A DNA stretch of 64,000 nucleotides from JAGNNV01 sp031392925 (GTDB taxonomy: Bacteria > Acidobacteriota > Vicinamibacteria > Fen-336 > JAGNNV01): NCBI GenBank assembly GCA_031392925.1, contig JANMVV010000009.1:1-64000 (forward strand). The letters are read 5' to 3'. The notes beneath the pieces are model-generated. The model was given only the letters and a program-made list of their open reading frames with translations. It was not told the DNA's origin and ran no database searches. A program made the translations under genes and the position numbers. This document shows positions 52,534 to 60,482 of this stretch, piece after piece (position 1 is the first letter of the stretch; each line of letters starts with the position of its first letter).

Positions 52534-53604
52534 ATGACCACCTTTCAGGCAATCGAACAGGCTCTGGGCAAAGACGCACGCTCACTCCTGGATCACAAGA
52601 GCACCGGCATCTCGAAGGACCGTCTGCACCTCCCGGACCCCGACTGGGTCCTGAGGATGCACCATTCCTCCGACCGCCCGATCGCGGTGCTGCGCTCGCT
52701 GCAGGACATGTTCGCCACCGGACGGCTCGCGGGCACGGGGTACCTCTCCATCCTCCCCGTGGACCAGGGCATCGAACACTCGGCGGGGGCCTCGTTCGCC
52801 AAGAACCCCGACTACTTCGATGCTGAGAACATCGTGAAGCTCGCCTTCGAGGGCGGTTGCAACGCGGTGGCGTCGACCCTCGGCGTGCTGGGCGCCTGCG
52901 CGCGGAAGTACGCGCACAAGATTCCCTTCATCATGAAAATCAATCACAACGAGTTCCTGACCTATCCGAACAAGTTCGATCAGATCATGTTCGGGCAGGT
53001 CAAGCAGGCCCGCGACATGGGCGCGGTCGCGGTGGGAGCGACCATCTACTTCGGCTCCGACAACTCCTCCCGGCAGATCGTCGAGGTGAGCCAGGCCTTC
53101 AAGGTTGCTCACGAGATGGGGCTCGCGACCATCCTGTGGTGCTACCTGCGGAATCCCGCCTTCAAGAAGGATAAGGACTACCACGTCTCCGCCGACCTCA
53201 CCGGCCAGGCCAACCACCTCGGGGTGACCATCGAGGCGGACATCATCAAGCAGAAGCTGCCCGAAAACAACGGCGGCTACGAGATCCTCAGCTCCAAGGA
53301 AAACCCCTACGGCAAGACGGACAAGCGCATCTACACCGAACTCACGACCGACCACCCCATCGACCTGACCCGCTATCAGCTCGCGAACTGTTACATGGGC
53401 CGGGCCGGTCTCATCAATTCGGGTGGCGCGTCCGGAGAGAACGACTTCGCCGAGGCGGTGCGCACCGCGGTGATCAACAAGAGGGCGGGTGGGATGGGCC
53501 TCATCTCCGGGCGCAAGGCGTTCCAACGACCCATGGCCGAAGGCGTCAAGCTCCTGAACACGATCCAGGACGTCTACCTGTGCAAAGACGTCACCATCGC
53601 CTGA
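52534..53604 (+). CDS. fbaB: Class I fructose-bisphosphate aldolase (FbaB type)
   Basis: 356 aa from ATG 52534 (GGAG 6 nt upstream). ILPVDQGIEHSAGASFAKNP and the Schiff-base lysine K239 in EADIIKQKLPENNGGY mark the FbaB (DhnA) branch, which is unlike the metal-dependent class II enzyme. It reversibly splits fructose-1,6-bisphosphate in glycolysis/gluconeogenesis. The next gene (DUF2203) begins 16 nt downstream. Confidence 0.95.
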   Translation: MTTFQAIEQALGKDARSLLDHKSTGISKDRLHLPDPDWVLRMHHSSDRPIAVLRSLQDMFATGRLAGTGYLSILPVDQGIEHSAGASFAKNPDYFDAENIVKLAFEGGCNAVASTLGVLGACARKYAHKIPFIMKINHNEFLTYPNKFDQIMFGQVKQARDMGAVAVGATIYFGSDNSSRQIVEVSQAFKVAHEMGLATILWCYLRNPAFKKDKDYHVSADLTGQANHLGVTIEADIIKQKLPENNGGYEILSSKENPYGKTDKRIYTELTTDHPIDLTRYQLANCYMGRAGLINSGGASGENDFAEAVRTAVINKRAGGMGLISGRKAFQRPMAEGVKLLNTIQDVYLCKDVTIA

Positions 53605-53620
53605 AACGCCGCGAAGAACC

Positions 53621-53953
53621 GTGAACGAAACGCAAACGGAAAAGCGCCTTTTCACCTACGGGGAGGCCAGAGCCCTCCTGCCGCGGGTGCAGCAGCTCAC
53701 GCAGGAAGCTCACGAGAAAGTGGAGCGCCTCCTGGGCGCTTCGACCCAGGTCCCGCAGACCAGGGAGCAGGCGCAGTCCATCGTGAACGCGTGGGCCGCG
53801 GAAATGGGCGCGCTCGGCCTCGACATCAAGGGCCTGTGGCTCGTCGATTTCGACAACGGCAGCGGCTACTACTGCTGGAAGCACCCCGAACCCTCGCTCG
53901 ACTACTACCACACGTACGAGGAAGGGTTCTCGGGACGGGTCCGGATTCAGTAG
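53621..53953 (+). CDS. DUF2203 protein
   Basis: 110 aa with GTG start. FTYGEARALLPRVQQLTQEA opening, an alpha-helical stretch, then the family core IKGLWLVDFDNGSGYYCWKH and YYHTYEEGFSGRVRIQ. The function of this family is unknown. Probably in one transcript with fbaB. Confidence 0.85.
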   Translation: MNETQTEKRLFTYGEARALLPRVQQLTQEAHEKVERLLGASTQVPQTREQAQSIVNAWAAEMGALGLDIKGLWLVDFDNGSGYYCWKHPEPSLDYYHTYEEGFSGRVRIQ

Positions 53954-53979
53954 GAGCAGGGCGCAGGGGCCGCGCGAGT

Positions 53980-54045
53980 CTGGTAGGGGTGGCGGGGGTT
54001 GCTTCGGGCCATAGCGAAACGGCGGGGGCCCTCGCAATGACTTTC
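53980..54045 (+). repeat. Divergent copy of the dispersed repeat
   Basis: TCTGGTAGGGGTGGCGGGGG, TTGCTTCG and CTCGCAATGAC match the ends of the copies at 1116-1162 and 34082-34282, while the middle has diverged. It fills the gap between DUF2203 and the convergent cytochrome gene. Confidence 0.7.
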
Positions 54046-54075
54046 CGGGGGCGCTGCGCGCGCCCTTGAAAGTCA
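54038..54075. terminator. Hairpin between convergent genes, formed with the repeat end
   Basis: TGACTTTC (54038-54045) and GAAAGTCA (54068-54075) form an 8-bp stem; the enclosed GC-rich loop GGGGGCGCTGCGCGCGCCC can also fold. The right arm contains the stop codon of the cytochrome gene, and the left arm is the end of the dispersed repeat. Probable bidirectional terminator by position; no T-tract. Confidence 0.45.
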
Positions 54076-54432
54076 GGGAACGAAGGGCTCGGGCTCGGCC
54101 TTGCCTTTGTGGCAAATGGAGCAGGTGATCACCGCTTCCTTGGTGCGCGGACCGAAGTACTCGGCCTTCTTCGCCTTCATGTCCTGAACCAGCTTGATCA
54201 TCCGGCGGGCGTCGGCCTTGTGCGGACGCTCGTCCTTTTCGTACTGGTCGACCACGTGACAGAACGTGCACTTCACACCGAGTTGTTCGGTGAAGCCGTC
54301 CATCGTCTTCTTCAACTCGTCCTTCGTGATGTCCTTGGGCAGAACCTGAAGGTTCTTGCCCTCGGCCGCGAAAGCGCTCGGGGCCAGAAAGCTCGTGGCC
54401 AGAAAAAGGGCAGGGATGTATTTGTTTCTCAT
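54073..54432 (-). CDS. Small periplasmic diheme c-type cytochrome (reaction-centre cytochrome-like)
   Basis: 119 aa from ATG 54432. Signal peptide (YIPALFLATSFLAPSAFA) and two heme-attachment sites, CTFCH (55-59) and CSICH (104-108). NLQVLPKDITKDELKKTMDG followed by LGVKCTFCHV matches a short family often labelled photosynthetic reaction-centre cytochrome c subunit in non-phototrophs. Likely an electron carrier to or from the Rieske/cytochrome b complex encoded 34 nt upstream. Confidence 0.88.
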   Translation of the reverse strand: MRNKYIPALFLATSFLAPSAFAAEGKNLQVLPKDITKDELKKTMDGFTEQLGVKCTFCHVVDQYEKDERPHKADARRMIKLVQDMKAKKAEYFGPRTKEAVITCSICHKGKAEPEPFVP

Positions 54433-54466
54433 TTGAATTTTCTTGGAAGGGTCCTGGGTGGAACGT

Positions 54467-55708
54467 TCAGCGGGTGGGGACGGGCGGCCGGGGCCGGAAG
54501 TTTGCCTCGATGTGGGTGGCGAGGGCAAGAACTTCCTCGGCAGACATGCGGCCTCCGAAGGCGGGCATGTCCGGCGCCTCGCCCTTGGTGATGACTTCGA
54601 TCATGTCGTTCATGGTGCCCTCGTCCCAGAATGTCTCTCGAGTGAAGTTCTTGGGTTTGCCCTCGAGCTTGGCAATGTCGGGGCCGTCGCCCTTTCCCGA
54701 CATGCCGTGGCAGGGGGCGCACTCAACCTTGTAGTCGCGCGCCGCCTTCACCACCAGGCCTTCTTCATACTGCGGCTTTCTCGGCAGGTCCCGGTCTTCA
54801 TACAGGGCCAGGCCGCCGAGGCCGAACATAAATCCGAACACGGCGATGACGCCGGCGGCGCGGAGTTTCCTGGAGGTCCGGATCTCCGGTATCAGCATGA
54901 GGGTACCGACGCCGATCGCGGGAAGGAGGGCGCTCTCCACCCATTGGAAGCCGTGGACGTACTTGCCGAACTGGAAGAGCCACAGGAAGTACCACTCCGG
55001 CCGAGGCACGTACTCCGTGTCGGCCGCGGACGCCCTCGGCTCGAGCGGCGCCCTGAAGTTGGCGGCGATGACCCACACCGCGATGGCGATGAGACCACAG
55101 ACCGGAATCAGCCATGGCCCCGATGCCTTCGCGGCCCGATCAAGGCCGTCCTTGAAACCGAAGAGCACCAGGATCACGAGCACGAGCGGAAGAGCCGCCG
55201 CATGAAGCGCGTAGAAGCGCGGAAGGGTCGCGGCTCCGAAAGTCGGGCCGCCGCGAAGCATGTCGGCCTGCAGACCTCCGACCACCGGGACGGTCTCCAC
55301 GATGCCGAGGCGAACCGAGGTGCCCCAATACGCCGGCTGGTCCATGGGAAGCACGTAGCCGGTGAAGCAGAAGCCGATCATCAGAAGAAGGGCCACGACA
55401 CTCCGCCGGAACTCCCACTTCCGCTCGCGATGGACCTCGGTGAGGACGCCGGTGATGACCATGAGGAAGGCGGCGACCACGACACCCGACGACAGGTAAT
55501 AGTGCATGGATCGGAGCAGGGCCCCGATCCCTCCCTGTTGCCGGATGTAGAGAACACTCGAGAAGGCCTCGGTCTGGGAAGGCACGTACGACATGGAGAG
55601 CCCGATGCCGCTCCCGATGAGGAGCCCCGCGAACACGAAGGCGCAAAGTGCTGCGGCGCCGTGCAGTCTCGACATCCAGTCGACGTCCCCCTTCGGCTCG
55701 TCCATCAC
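54467..55708 (-). CDS. Cytochrome b6/subunit IV-like protein fused to cytochrome c; second heme ligands missing
   Basis: 413 aa counted from GTG 55708 (ATG 55705 also possible; both overlap the Rieske stop). Residues 1-190 are b6-like with four helices, 198-305 subunit IV-like with the quinol-site motif PEWY (237-240), and 320-405 a cytochrome c with CAPCH (330-334) and likely Met ligand M381. In helix B, H69 (RSMHYYLSS) is kept but the residue 14 later is M83. In helix D, H169 (RFYALHAAALP) is kept but 183/184 are Phe/Gly. The retained pair are heme bL ligands; both bH ligands are absent. GYVLPMDQPAYWGTSVRLG is otherwise canonical. Confidence 0.88.
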   Translation of the reverse strand: MMDEPKGDVDWMSRLHGAAALCAFVFAGLLIGSGIGLSMSYVPSQTEAFSSVLYIRQQGGIGALLRSMHYYLSSGVVVAAFLMVITGVLTEVHRERKWEFRRSVVALLLMIGFCFTGYVLPMDQPAYWGTSVRLGIVETVPVVGGLQADMLRGGPTFGAATLPRFYALHAAALPLVLVILVLFGFKDGLDRAAKASGPWLIPVCGLIAIAVWVIAANFRAPLEPRASAADTEYVPRPEWYFLWLFQFGKYVHGFQWVESALLPAIGVGTLMLIPEIRTSRKLRAAGVIAVFGFMFGLGGLALYEDRDLPRKPQYEEGLVVKAARDYKVECAPCHGMSGKGDGPDIAKLEGKPKNFTRETFWDEGTMNDMIEVITKGEAPDMPAFGGRMSAEEVLALATHIEANFRPRPPVPTR

Positions 55709-56217
55709 GATGCCATGGGCTCGGAGCTTGGGAGTCCGGGCCTGAACTTGACGAATCTGAGTTTCAATCGCCCGAATTCGACTCTGGTCTCCAGCCTATC
55801 GAGGGCACGAGGCGCGGGGCCGCTCGTCGGCTTGCCTTCCTCATCGAAGTCGCTCTTGTGGCACGGACAGCCAAACCCGCTCGAGACGCGGTGGACCAGG
55901 CAACCCGTGTGCGTGCAGAGGGCGGAAACCGCCTCGATCGCCTCGCCCTGCCTCCGGAGATAGACGCTCTCATCGACCACGGTCTTCTTCCACCGGTCCT
56001 CGATCTCCCGGCGGAAGCGACGGGCCTTCCAGGGTCCCTCGCCGATGTCAGCGGCCGGGCCGAGATCGATCCAGGCCACGGAACCGCCGCCCGCGGCCGC
56101 ACCCTTCGAGCGGGCGCCGAAGGCGAAGAACAGGCCGGCGGGAATGGCGGAGAGCCCAGCCACGGCGGCCGCGAGGGCCTGCCACGACTTGAGAAGAGTG
56201 CGCCGGTCGATCAGCAT
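55705..56217 (-). CDS. Rieske [2Fe-2S] protein
   Basis: 170 aa from ATG 56217. Twin-arginine-like anchor (DRRTLLKSW followed by a hydrophobic helix), so probably exported folded by Tat and membrane-anchored. The cluster ligands are C101/H103 in CTHTGC and C117/H120 in CPCHKS, with the disulfide cysteines C106 and C119. The usual Gly/Ser after the second His is Lys here (HKS, not HGS). Directly coupled to the cytochrome b/c gene. Confidence 0.92.
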   Translation of the reverse strand: MLIDRRTLLKSWQALAAAVAGLSAIPAGLFFAFGARSKGAAAGGGSVAWIDLGPAADIGEGPWKARRFRREIEDRWKKTVVDESVYLRRQGEAIEAVSALCTHTGCLVHRVSSGFGCPCHKSDFDEEGKPTSGPAPRALDRLETRVEFGRLKLRFVKFRPGLPSSEPMAS

Positions 56218-56279
56218 AAAGATCCGAGAATAGCTCCAAGGGAGACTCAAACGCGCAGCCGGAGGCGCGATCCGGGCAC

Positions 56280-56307
56280 AAAAAGGGGGCGGCAAGGAGC
56301 CGCCCCC
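56280..56307 (-). terminator. Intrinsic terminator after the DUF3386-protein gene
   Basis: On the minus strand: GGGGGCGGC, loop TCCTT, GCCGCCCCC, then TTTTT. A 9-bp GC stem with a T-tract, 22 nt after the stop of the gene at 56330. It separates the upstream unit (59449-56330) from the Rieske/cytochrome b unit, which must therefore have its own promoter or depend on read-through. Confidence 0.85.
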
Positions 56308-56329
56308 GGCGCTCATCTGGAGGGCGGAA

Positions 56330-58381
56330 TCAGTGCTGACCGCCGCCCGCCGCGGTGGTGGCCGAACCCATGTACTTCACGTTCTTGAAGTTCATCTCGA
56401 TGTCCACCTTGGTGATGGTTCGGTCCATCTGTGGCATCTCACCCTTGACCGTACGGTGCACCGGCATCCACCACTTCCCGTTCTTCTGGAAGAGGTCGTC
56501 GTAGACCATGGTGCCGAGGGGGATCTTCTTGTCGCCCATCATCATGTAGAACTCGACCGGGTAGTAGTTCGCGATGTAGCGGCCGTCCTCGGTGCGGATG
56601 TTGCGCTCCTGGTTGATGAGGAACTCGATGGGTCCGCCGAGCTTCCGGGTCAGCTTCTTCACTTCCTTCTTCTTGGGATCGATCAGATACCAGGAGCCCA
56701 TCGCGGTGTCTCCTTCGATTCGCATCTCCACCATGCCGTCGGGACGCTTGTTGTTGACCATCTTGAACCCGGCCTTGCCCACTCCGTACTTGTCCTCGAA
56801 GTTCTCGTAGGCGCGGTGGGTGATGAACTGGGAGACATAGGCCTTGGCTTCGGAACGAAGCTGGCCGTCGCACTTCTCGCAATCGAAGTCGAGGACGAGG
56901 TTCTTGTCGATGGAAACCCTCGCCATCACCGCGGGCTTGCCCAGATTGATGATTTCGAGGTCGGCGGTGAGGCCGGGGAAACCGTTGTCCCAGATGTAGC
57001 GATTCAGGGACGCAGCCTTGAAGATGGCGCGCGCCTCGGGGTCGTCGGTCAGCTCGGCGGCCTTCGCGTTCACGCGGTTCGCCAGATGCGGCTCTACGTC
57101 CGCGACTTTCTGGATCAGGTCGCCCTGGAGTTTGGCCTTCTTGAGCCGGGATACCAGGGCGATGCCCCGCTTGCCCGTGAGGCGGTCGACATGGCTGTAG
57201 TCCATGCCCACGATGCCCACTCCCTTGGCGAAGTAGTAGGTCTGGGTCGAGAGCGATTTGGTGGTCTCCCACGAGAGCGTGGTCTTCAGGACTTCGAAGG
57301 TCCCCATGGGGGTCTCGAGCGTCTCCATGCCGTCGATCCTCGACGTCCACGTCTGCAGGCGCTTGGTCCGATCCGTGACTCCCTCGGGCTGTTCGGACAT
57401 CGGCTCGCTCCACCGGTAGTCCTTGCCGAAGACCTGATTGGCGCGAACGACGGACACCGCCGGCTGGTACGACAGGATGGTTCCGCCCGGGCGATTCTCG
57501 AAACTCGAGTGCATCTGAATCCCGTTGTTCGGATCGTAGGTATAAAGCTGGTAGCTGCCCTTGTTGTCGATGAGCTTGTAGGCGGCGGTGCGGCCGGCGA
57601 AGTCGGTGCCCGCGAACGAACGGGTGCGGTCTTCGGTCCGCTTGGTGCCGTCCTGCATGTAATACGTCCATTCGTAGGTCCACTCGTCGGCCTGGAAGTA
57701 CGGGAAGTACGCGCCGATGTCGGCGGTCATCGTCCCGCCGACCTGCCGGCCCGAGACTTTCGCGGAGATGAGCTCGCGATCGAAGCGCAGGGTCTGGCCC
57801 GCCTTCGGCGAATAGATCATGAACTCCTTCTTGACCGGGCCGATGCCCTTGGCGAGCCAGGTGATGGAGGTGAAGGTCGAGCCGCCCGGGTTGATGTACT
57901 TGAAGGTCGCCTTGAGGCAGTCCTTGAATTCGCCCGCGGGGATCGAGATGGACTCGTAGCCGTCGAGGATCACTTCGCTGCCGCGCACCGAGCCGTCCGA
58001 GATCTTGTGGGCGTTCTGGTAAACCTTCCCGAACGCATTCCGCGCGTTGTAGAACTCAAAGGGCGGATCGTTGGTGACGAGGCCCTTGTCCTCTTCCTCG
58101 CCGTAGTGGAGGTACTTGTCCGCCTCGATGCGGAAGAGATAGTACCAACCCTTCTGGTCGATGAGCTTCTTGGCCTTGGTGCCATCGGGCATGTCGACCT
58201 CACCCTTGATAGTGAAGGTCTTGGTGCTGTAGTTGACCTGCCCGTCGGGCTGGTAGTTGTGGAACTGATAGGTCCACGAGTCTCCTTCGCCGGTCGGGTA
58301 GTACTCCTGGAGGTTGATGCCCTGCGCGGAAGCCGAAGCCGCCGCACCGGCAAGGACGAGAGATAGCAGGGTGGAACGCAT
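56330..58381 (-). CDS. Large exported protein with C-terminal DUF3386-like domain
   Basis: 683 aa with signal peptide (STLLSLVLAGAAASASA) and AAGGAG before the ATG. Two similar beta-rich segments of about 200 residues start at INLQEYYPTGEGDSWTYQFH (20) and IGAYFPYFQADEWTYEWTYY (225); both end near an ISIPAG- or LETPMGTF-type strand with a KGIGPV/KGVGIV motif, so this half arose by duplication. From about 425, DDPEARAIFKAASLNRYIWD and FPGLTADLEI match DUF3386. Two cysteines in DFDCEKCDGQ. No enzyme motif. It follows the diheme cytochrome gene by 10 nt. Confidence 0.75.
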   Translation of the reverse strand: MRSTLLSLVLAGAAASASAQGINLQEYYPTGEGDSWTYQFHNYQPDGQVNYSTKTFTIKGEVDMPDGTKAKKLIDQKGWYYLFRIEADKYLHYGEEEDKGLVTNDPPFEFYNARNAFGKVYQNAHKISDGSVRGSEVILDGYESISIPAGEFKDCLKATFKYINPGGSTFTSITWLAKGIGPVKKEFMIYSPKAGQTLRFDRELISAKVSGRQVGGTMTADIGAYFPYFQADEWTYEWTYYMQDGTKRTEDRTRSFAGTDFAGRTAAYKLIDNKGSYQLYTYDPNNGIQMHSSFENRPGGTILSYQPAVSVVRANQVFGKDYRWSEPMSEQPEGVTDRTKRLQTWTSRIDGMETLETPMGTFEVLKTTLSWETTKSLSTQTYYFAKGVGIVGMDYSHVDRLTGKRGIALVSRLKKAKLQGDLIQKVADVEPHLANRVNAKAAELTDDPEARAIFKAASLNRYIWDNGFPGLTADLEIINLGKPAVMARVSIDKNLVLDFDCEKCDGQLRSEAKAYVSQFITHRAYENFEDKYGVGKAGFKMVNNKRPDGMVEMRIEGDTAMGSWYLIDPKKKEVKKLTRKLGGPIEFLINQERNIRTEDGRYIANYYPVEFYMMMGDKKIPLGTMVYDDLFQKNGKWWMPVHRTVKGEMPQMDRTITKVDIEMNFKNVKYMGSATTAAGGGQH

Positions 58382-58391
58382 GGATGTCTCC

Positions 58392-59006
58392 TTAGGAATT
58401 CTTCTTGGCGATCTCGAGAATCAGCAGGTACAGCTCCTCGGCCTGGGCCGGGGTGATCTTTCCGGCATGGCCGATCATCTTGTCCTTGCCGTTGAGAATG
58501 ATGTTCACGAGCTCGGCCTTCTGGGCGGACCGGGTGGCGAGCCACTGCCTGGTCGCCCAGGCGGGCACGCCCTGCAGGGGGTCGCCGTCGCCGAGCTTGC
58601 CATGGCACTTCGTGCACTCGGCCCGGTAGTAGGCGGCGACGCTCCAGGGAGCCGCCGGCTCGGCCGGACCCTTCGTTTCCGAAGGCGGCCCTGGGTTTGC
58701 AGGGGCCTGCGAACCTCCGTCCGCCGCGCTCGACGAAGCGGCGGCGGCGAAGAGATTCGGGTAATCCTTGATCAGGCCCTCGGTGAACTCGAGGCCCGCA
58801 TGCTCATACTTCTCACCGAAGGCCGTGAGCTTCCCCGAACCGTTGGCGTTGGTATGGCACACCACGCACTTGTCGCGGTTCGCCGCAACCGCGCGCGGGT
58901 GCGCGTTGTACAGATCCATCAGGCGGGGCATCGACGAGACCGGAAGGGTCACGAGAAAGGTCAGGCTCAGGGCGCCCAGGGCGAGGCGGGTGGAGAGAGA
59001 ACTCAA
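58392..59006 (-). CDS. Exported diheme c-type cytochrome
   Basis: 204 aa from TTG 59006 with GGAGG upstream. Signal peptide (LALGALSLTFLVTLPVSS), heme sites CVVCH (47-51) and CTKCH (131-135), separated by an Ala/Pro/Gly linker (about 86-120). The second half is a class I-like cytochrome domain ending ITPAQAEELYLLILEIAKK. The start overlaps the Spy-like gene stop (TTGA). Confidence 0.9.
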   Translation of the reverse strand: MSSLSTRLALGALSLTFLVTLPVSSMPRLMDLYNAHPRAVAANRDKCVVCHTNANGSGKLTAFGEKYEHAGLEFTEGLIKDYPNLFAAAASSSAADGGSQAPANPGPPSETKGPAEPAAPWSVAAYYRAECTKCHGKLGDGDPLQGVPAWATRQWLATRSAQKAELVNIILNGKDKMIGHAGKITPAQAEELYLLILEIAKKNS

Positions 59007-59449
59007 GGTCGGCCTCCGTTAGGGCGGGGGTTTCTGGGGTGTCGCAGCTCAATGTGCTGGAAGAGAGTTCGCTGCTGCTCTTCGGTCAGCAGGGGTCGCA
59101 GTTCGACGAGGTTCCGCGCCACTTCCTGATCGAGCTCGGATTCGAGGCGGGCCACTTCCTGGAGCGACCCTTTGACCGCGGCCTCATCGAGGACGCCCGG
59201 AGCAGCCAGAAGTGACGCGAGCTCCTGCCGCTTCGCGTCGACCGCGGCCTGGTGCGCGAGCAGGTTCGGATGATGCGCCATCGCGATCTGGTGGATTTTC
59301 TCTTTCTGCTCGGCGCTGAGATTGAGGACATCGAACGGGTCGTCCGACGTGGCCCGAACCGGGGCGCGCCAGGCATGAACGCCGTAGGTGACGGCGAACG
59401 AGACGAGCCCGGCGAGCAGGACGGTGGCGAGTGTGGATCTGATTCGCAT
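59003..59449 (-). CDS. Spy/CpxP-like periplasmic helical sensor protein
   Basis: 148 aa with an N-terminal signal anchor (STLATVLLAGLVSFAVTYGV). The rest is helical with the LTxxQ-like motifs LSAEQKEKIHQIAMAHHPNL and LRPLLTEEQQRTLFQHIELR, as in CpxP, Spy and ZraP/CnrX-type metal or envelope-stress sensors. It is followed by the ECF sigma/anti-sigma pair upstream on the same strand, matching the CnrX-type logic. Confidence 0.8.
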   Translation of the reverse strand: MRIRSTLATVLLAGLVSFAVTYGVHAWRAPVRATSDDPFDVLNLSAEQKEKIHQIAMAHHPNLLAHQAAVDAKRQELASLLAAPGVLDEAAVKGSLQEVARLESELDQEVARNLVELRPLLTEEQQRTLFQHIELRHPRNPRPNGGRP

Positions 59450-59482
59450 TAGTGGAAGGATGCCTGCCCCATCGTCCTGGTC

Positions 59483-59857
59483 TCAGGGCTGACCCGGAGG
59501 CGGAGCCACTTTCTCGTAGAAGGAAGAGAGGGTTTCGGAAGGCGCCGCGGAAAGGCGCAAGGGCGGCGGCTGGACCTGCCGAGCCTTCGGAGTCAGGAAA
59601 ACGTTGGTGGCGACACTGGCCACGAGTGCCGCGGCCACGGACAACGAAGCGGCGAACGTGCGGGCCCGGGTCCTCGGCGACGAGGCGGCCTGCGCTCGGG
59701 ACATGATGTCATCGGCAAGGCCGTAGCGGCCAAGGCGAAACTCGCACGAGGCGCACCCGGGGAGGTGGGCCACGACCCTCCGGTACTCATCAGGCGGAAG
59801 TTCCCCATCCCTGAAACGGGAAAGGGTTTCGCCATCGACCGGGCAGAGGGAGTCCAT
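59483..59857 (-). CDS. Zinc-finger anti-sigma factor
   Basis: 124 aa from ATG 59857. The N-terminal anti-sigma zinc finger has HLPGCASCEFRLGRY (H-x3-C-x2-C), one hydrophobic helix (TFAASLSVAAALVASVATNV) that would anchor it in the inner membrane, and a short proline-rich periplasmic end. It lies 38 nt after the sigma factor gene. Confidence 0.85.
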   Translation of the reverse strand: MDSLCPVDGETLSRFRDGELPPDEYRRVVAHLPGCASCEFRLGRYGLADDIMSRAQAASSPRTRARTFAASLSVAAALVASVATNVFLTPKARQVQPPPLRLSAAPSETLSSFYEKVAPPPGQP

Positions 59858-59895
59858 GCGTTCTTTGGGAGAAACACCGCCCGCGGGGAAATATT

Positions 59896-60459
59896 TCAGT
59901 CCCGAAGAAATCGGGCCAAAGTTTCGCGGCCACGGAAGATCGCGTTCGCGACGTCGGATTCCGTGCAATCGAGCGTTTTCGCTATTTCCCGGTACGACCG
60001 ACCCTCAGCCGCCTTCAGCCACAACGCCCTCCTCTGCCGCTCCGGCAGGTTCGCGAGAGCTCGGCGCACTTCCTTGAGTTCGAGCGCCTTTTCCGGCGTC
60101 GCCTGCGAGGGGCGGTCGTTCGCGGCCTCGAGAGCCACCTCAGGTCGACGCTGCCGTGCGCGGATCACGTTGAGGGACAGCCGTCGCGCGATGGTGTAGA
60201 GCCAGGAGACGAACTGGCCGCGGCCCTCATAGGCGCGGGCGTGGTCGACCAGTCGAACGAACGTCTCCTGGGCAATATCCTCGGCGTGGCCCGAGTCGCG
60301 GGTCAGGCGCGCGCTCATGCGCACCAGGCGGTCGCGGTGGCGAGCGATCAGCGACTCGAGGGCCGATTCTGATCCGCTCGCGACCTGGGCCATGAGCTCA
60401 TCGTCGACGAGGCGATCCGCGATCATTGGACCGGCGGCGGGAACCAGGGCAGCACTCAT
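59896..60459 (-). CDS. ECF sigma factor (RpoE-like)
   Basis: 187 aa from ATG 60459 (ATG 60426 also possible). Region 2: GSESALESLIARHRDRLVRM and HAEDIAQETFVRLVDHARAY, with FVSWLYTIARRLSLNVIR; region 4: LPERQRRALWLKAAEGRSYR and EIAKTLDCTESDVANAIFRG. Its cognate anti-sigma factor is adjacent, and the Spy-like/cytochrome operon directly downstream is its most likely target. Confidence 0.92.
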   Translation of the reverse strand: MSAALVPAAGPMIADRLVDDELMAQVASGSESALESLIARHRDRLVRMSARLTRDSGHAEDIAQETFVRLVDHARAYEGRGQFVSWLYTIARRLSLNVIRARQRRPEVALEAANDRPSQATPEKALELKEVRRALANLPERQRRALWLKAAEGRSYREIAKTLDCTESDVANAIFRGRETLARFLRD

Positions 60460-60482
60460 GGGAACAGGGTTATCCGGACTGT

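Noticed and set aside
56333..58366. Plus-strand frame of 677 codons covering nearly all of the DUF3386-protein gene
   Set aside because: Antisense mirror; the minus-strand protein has a signal peptide, ribosome binding site and repeats, while this one has none.
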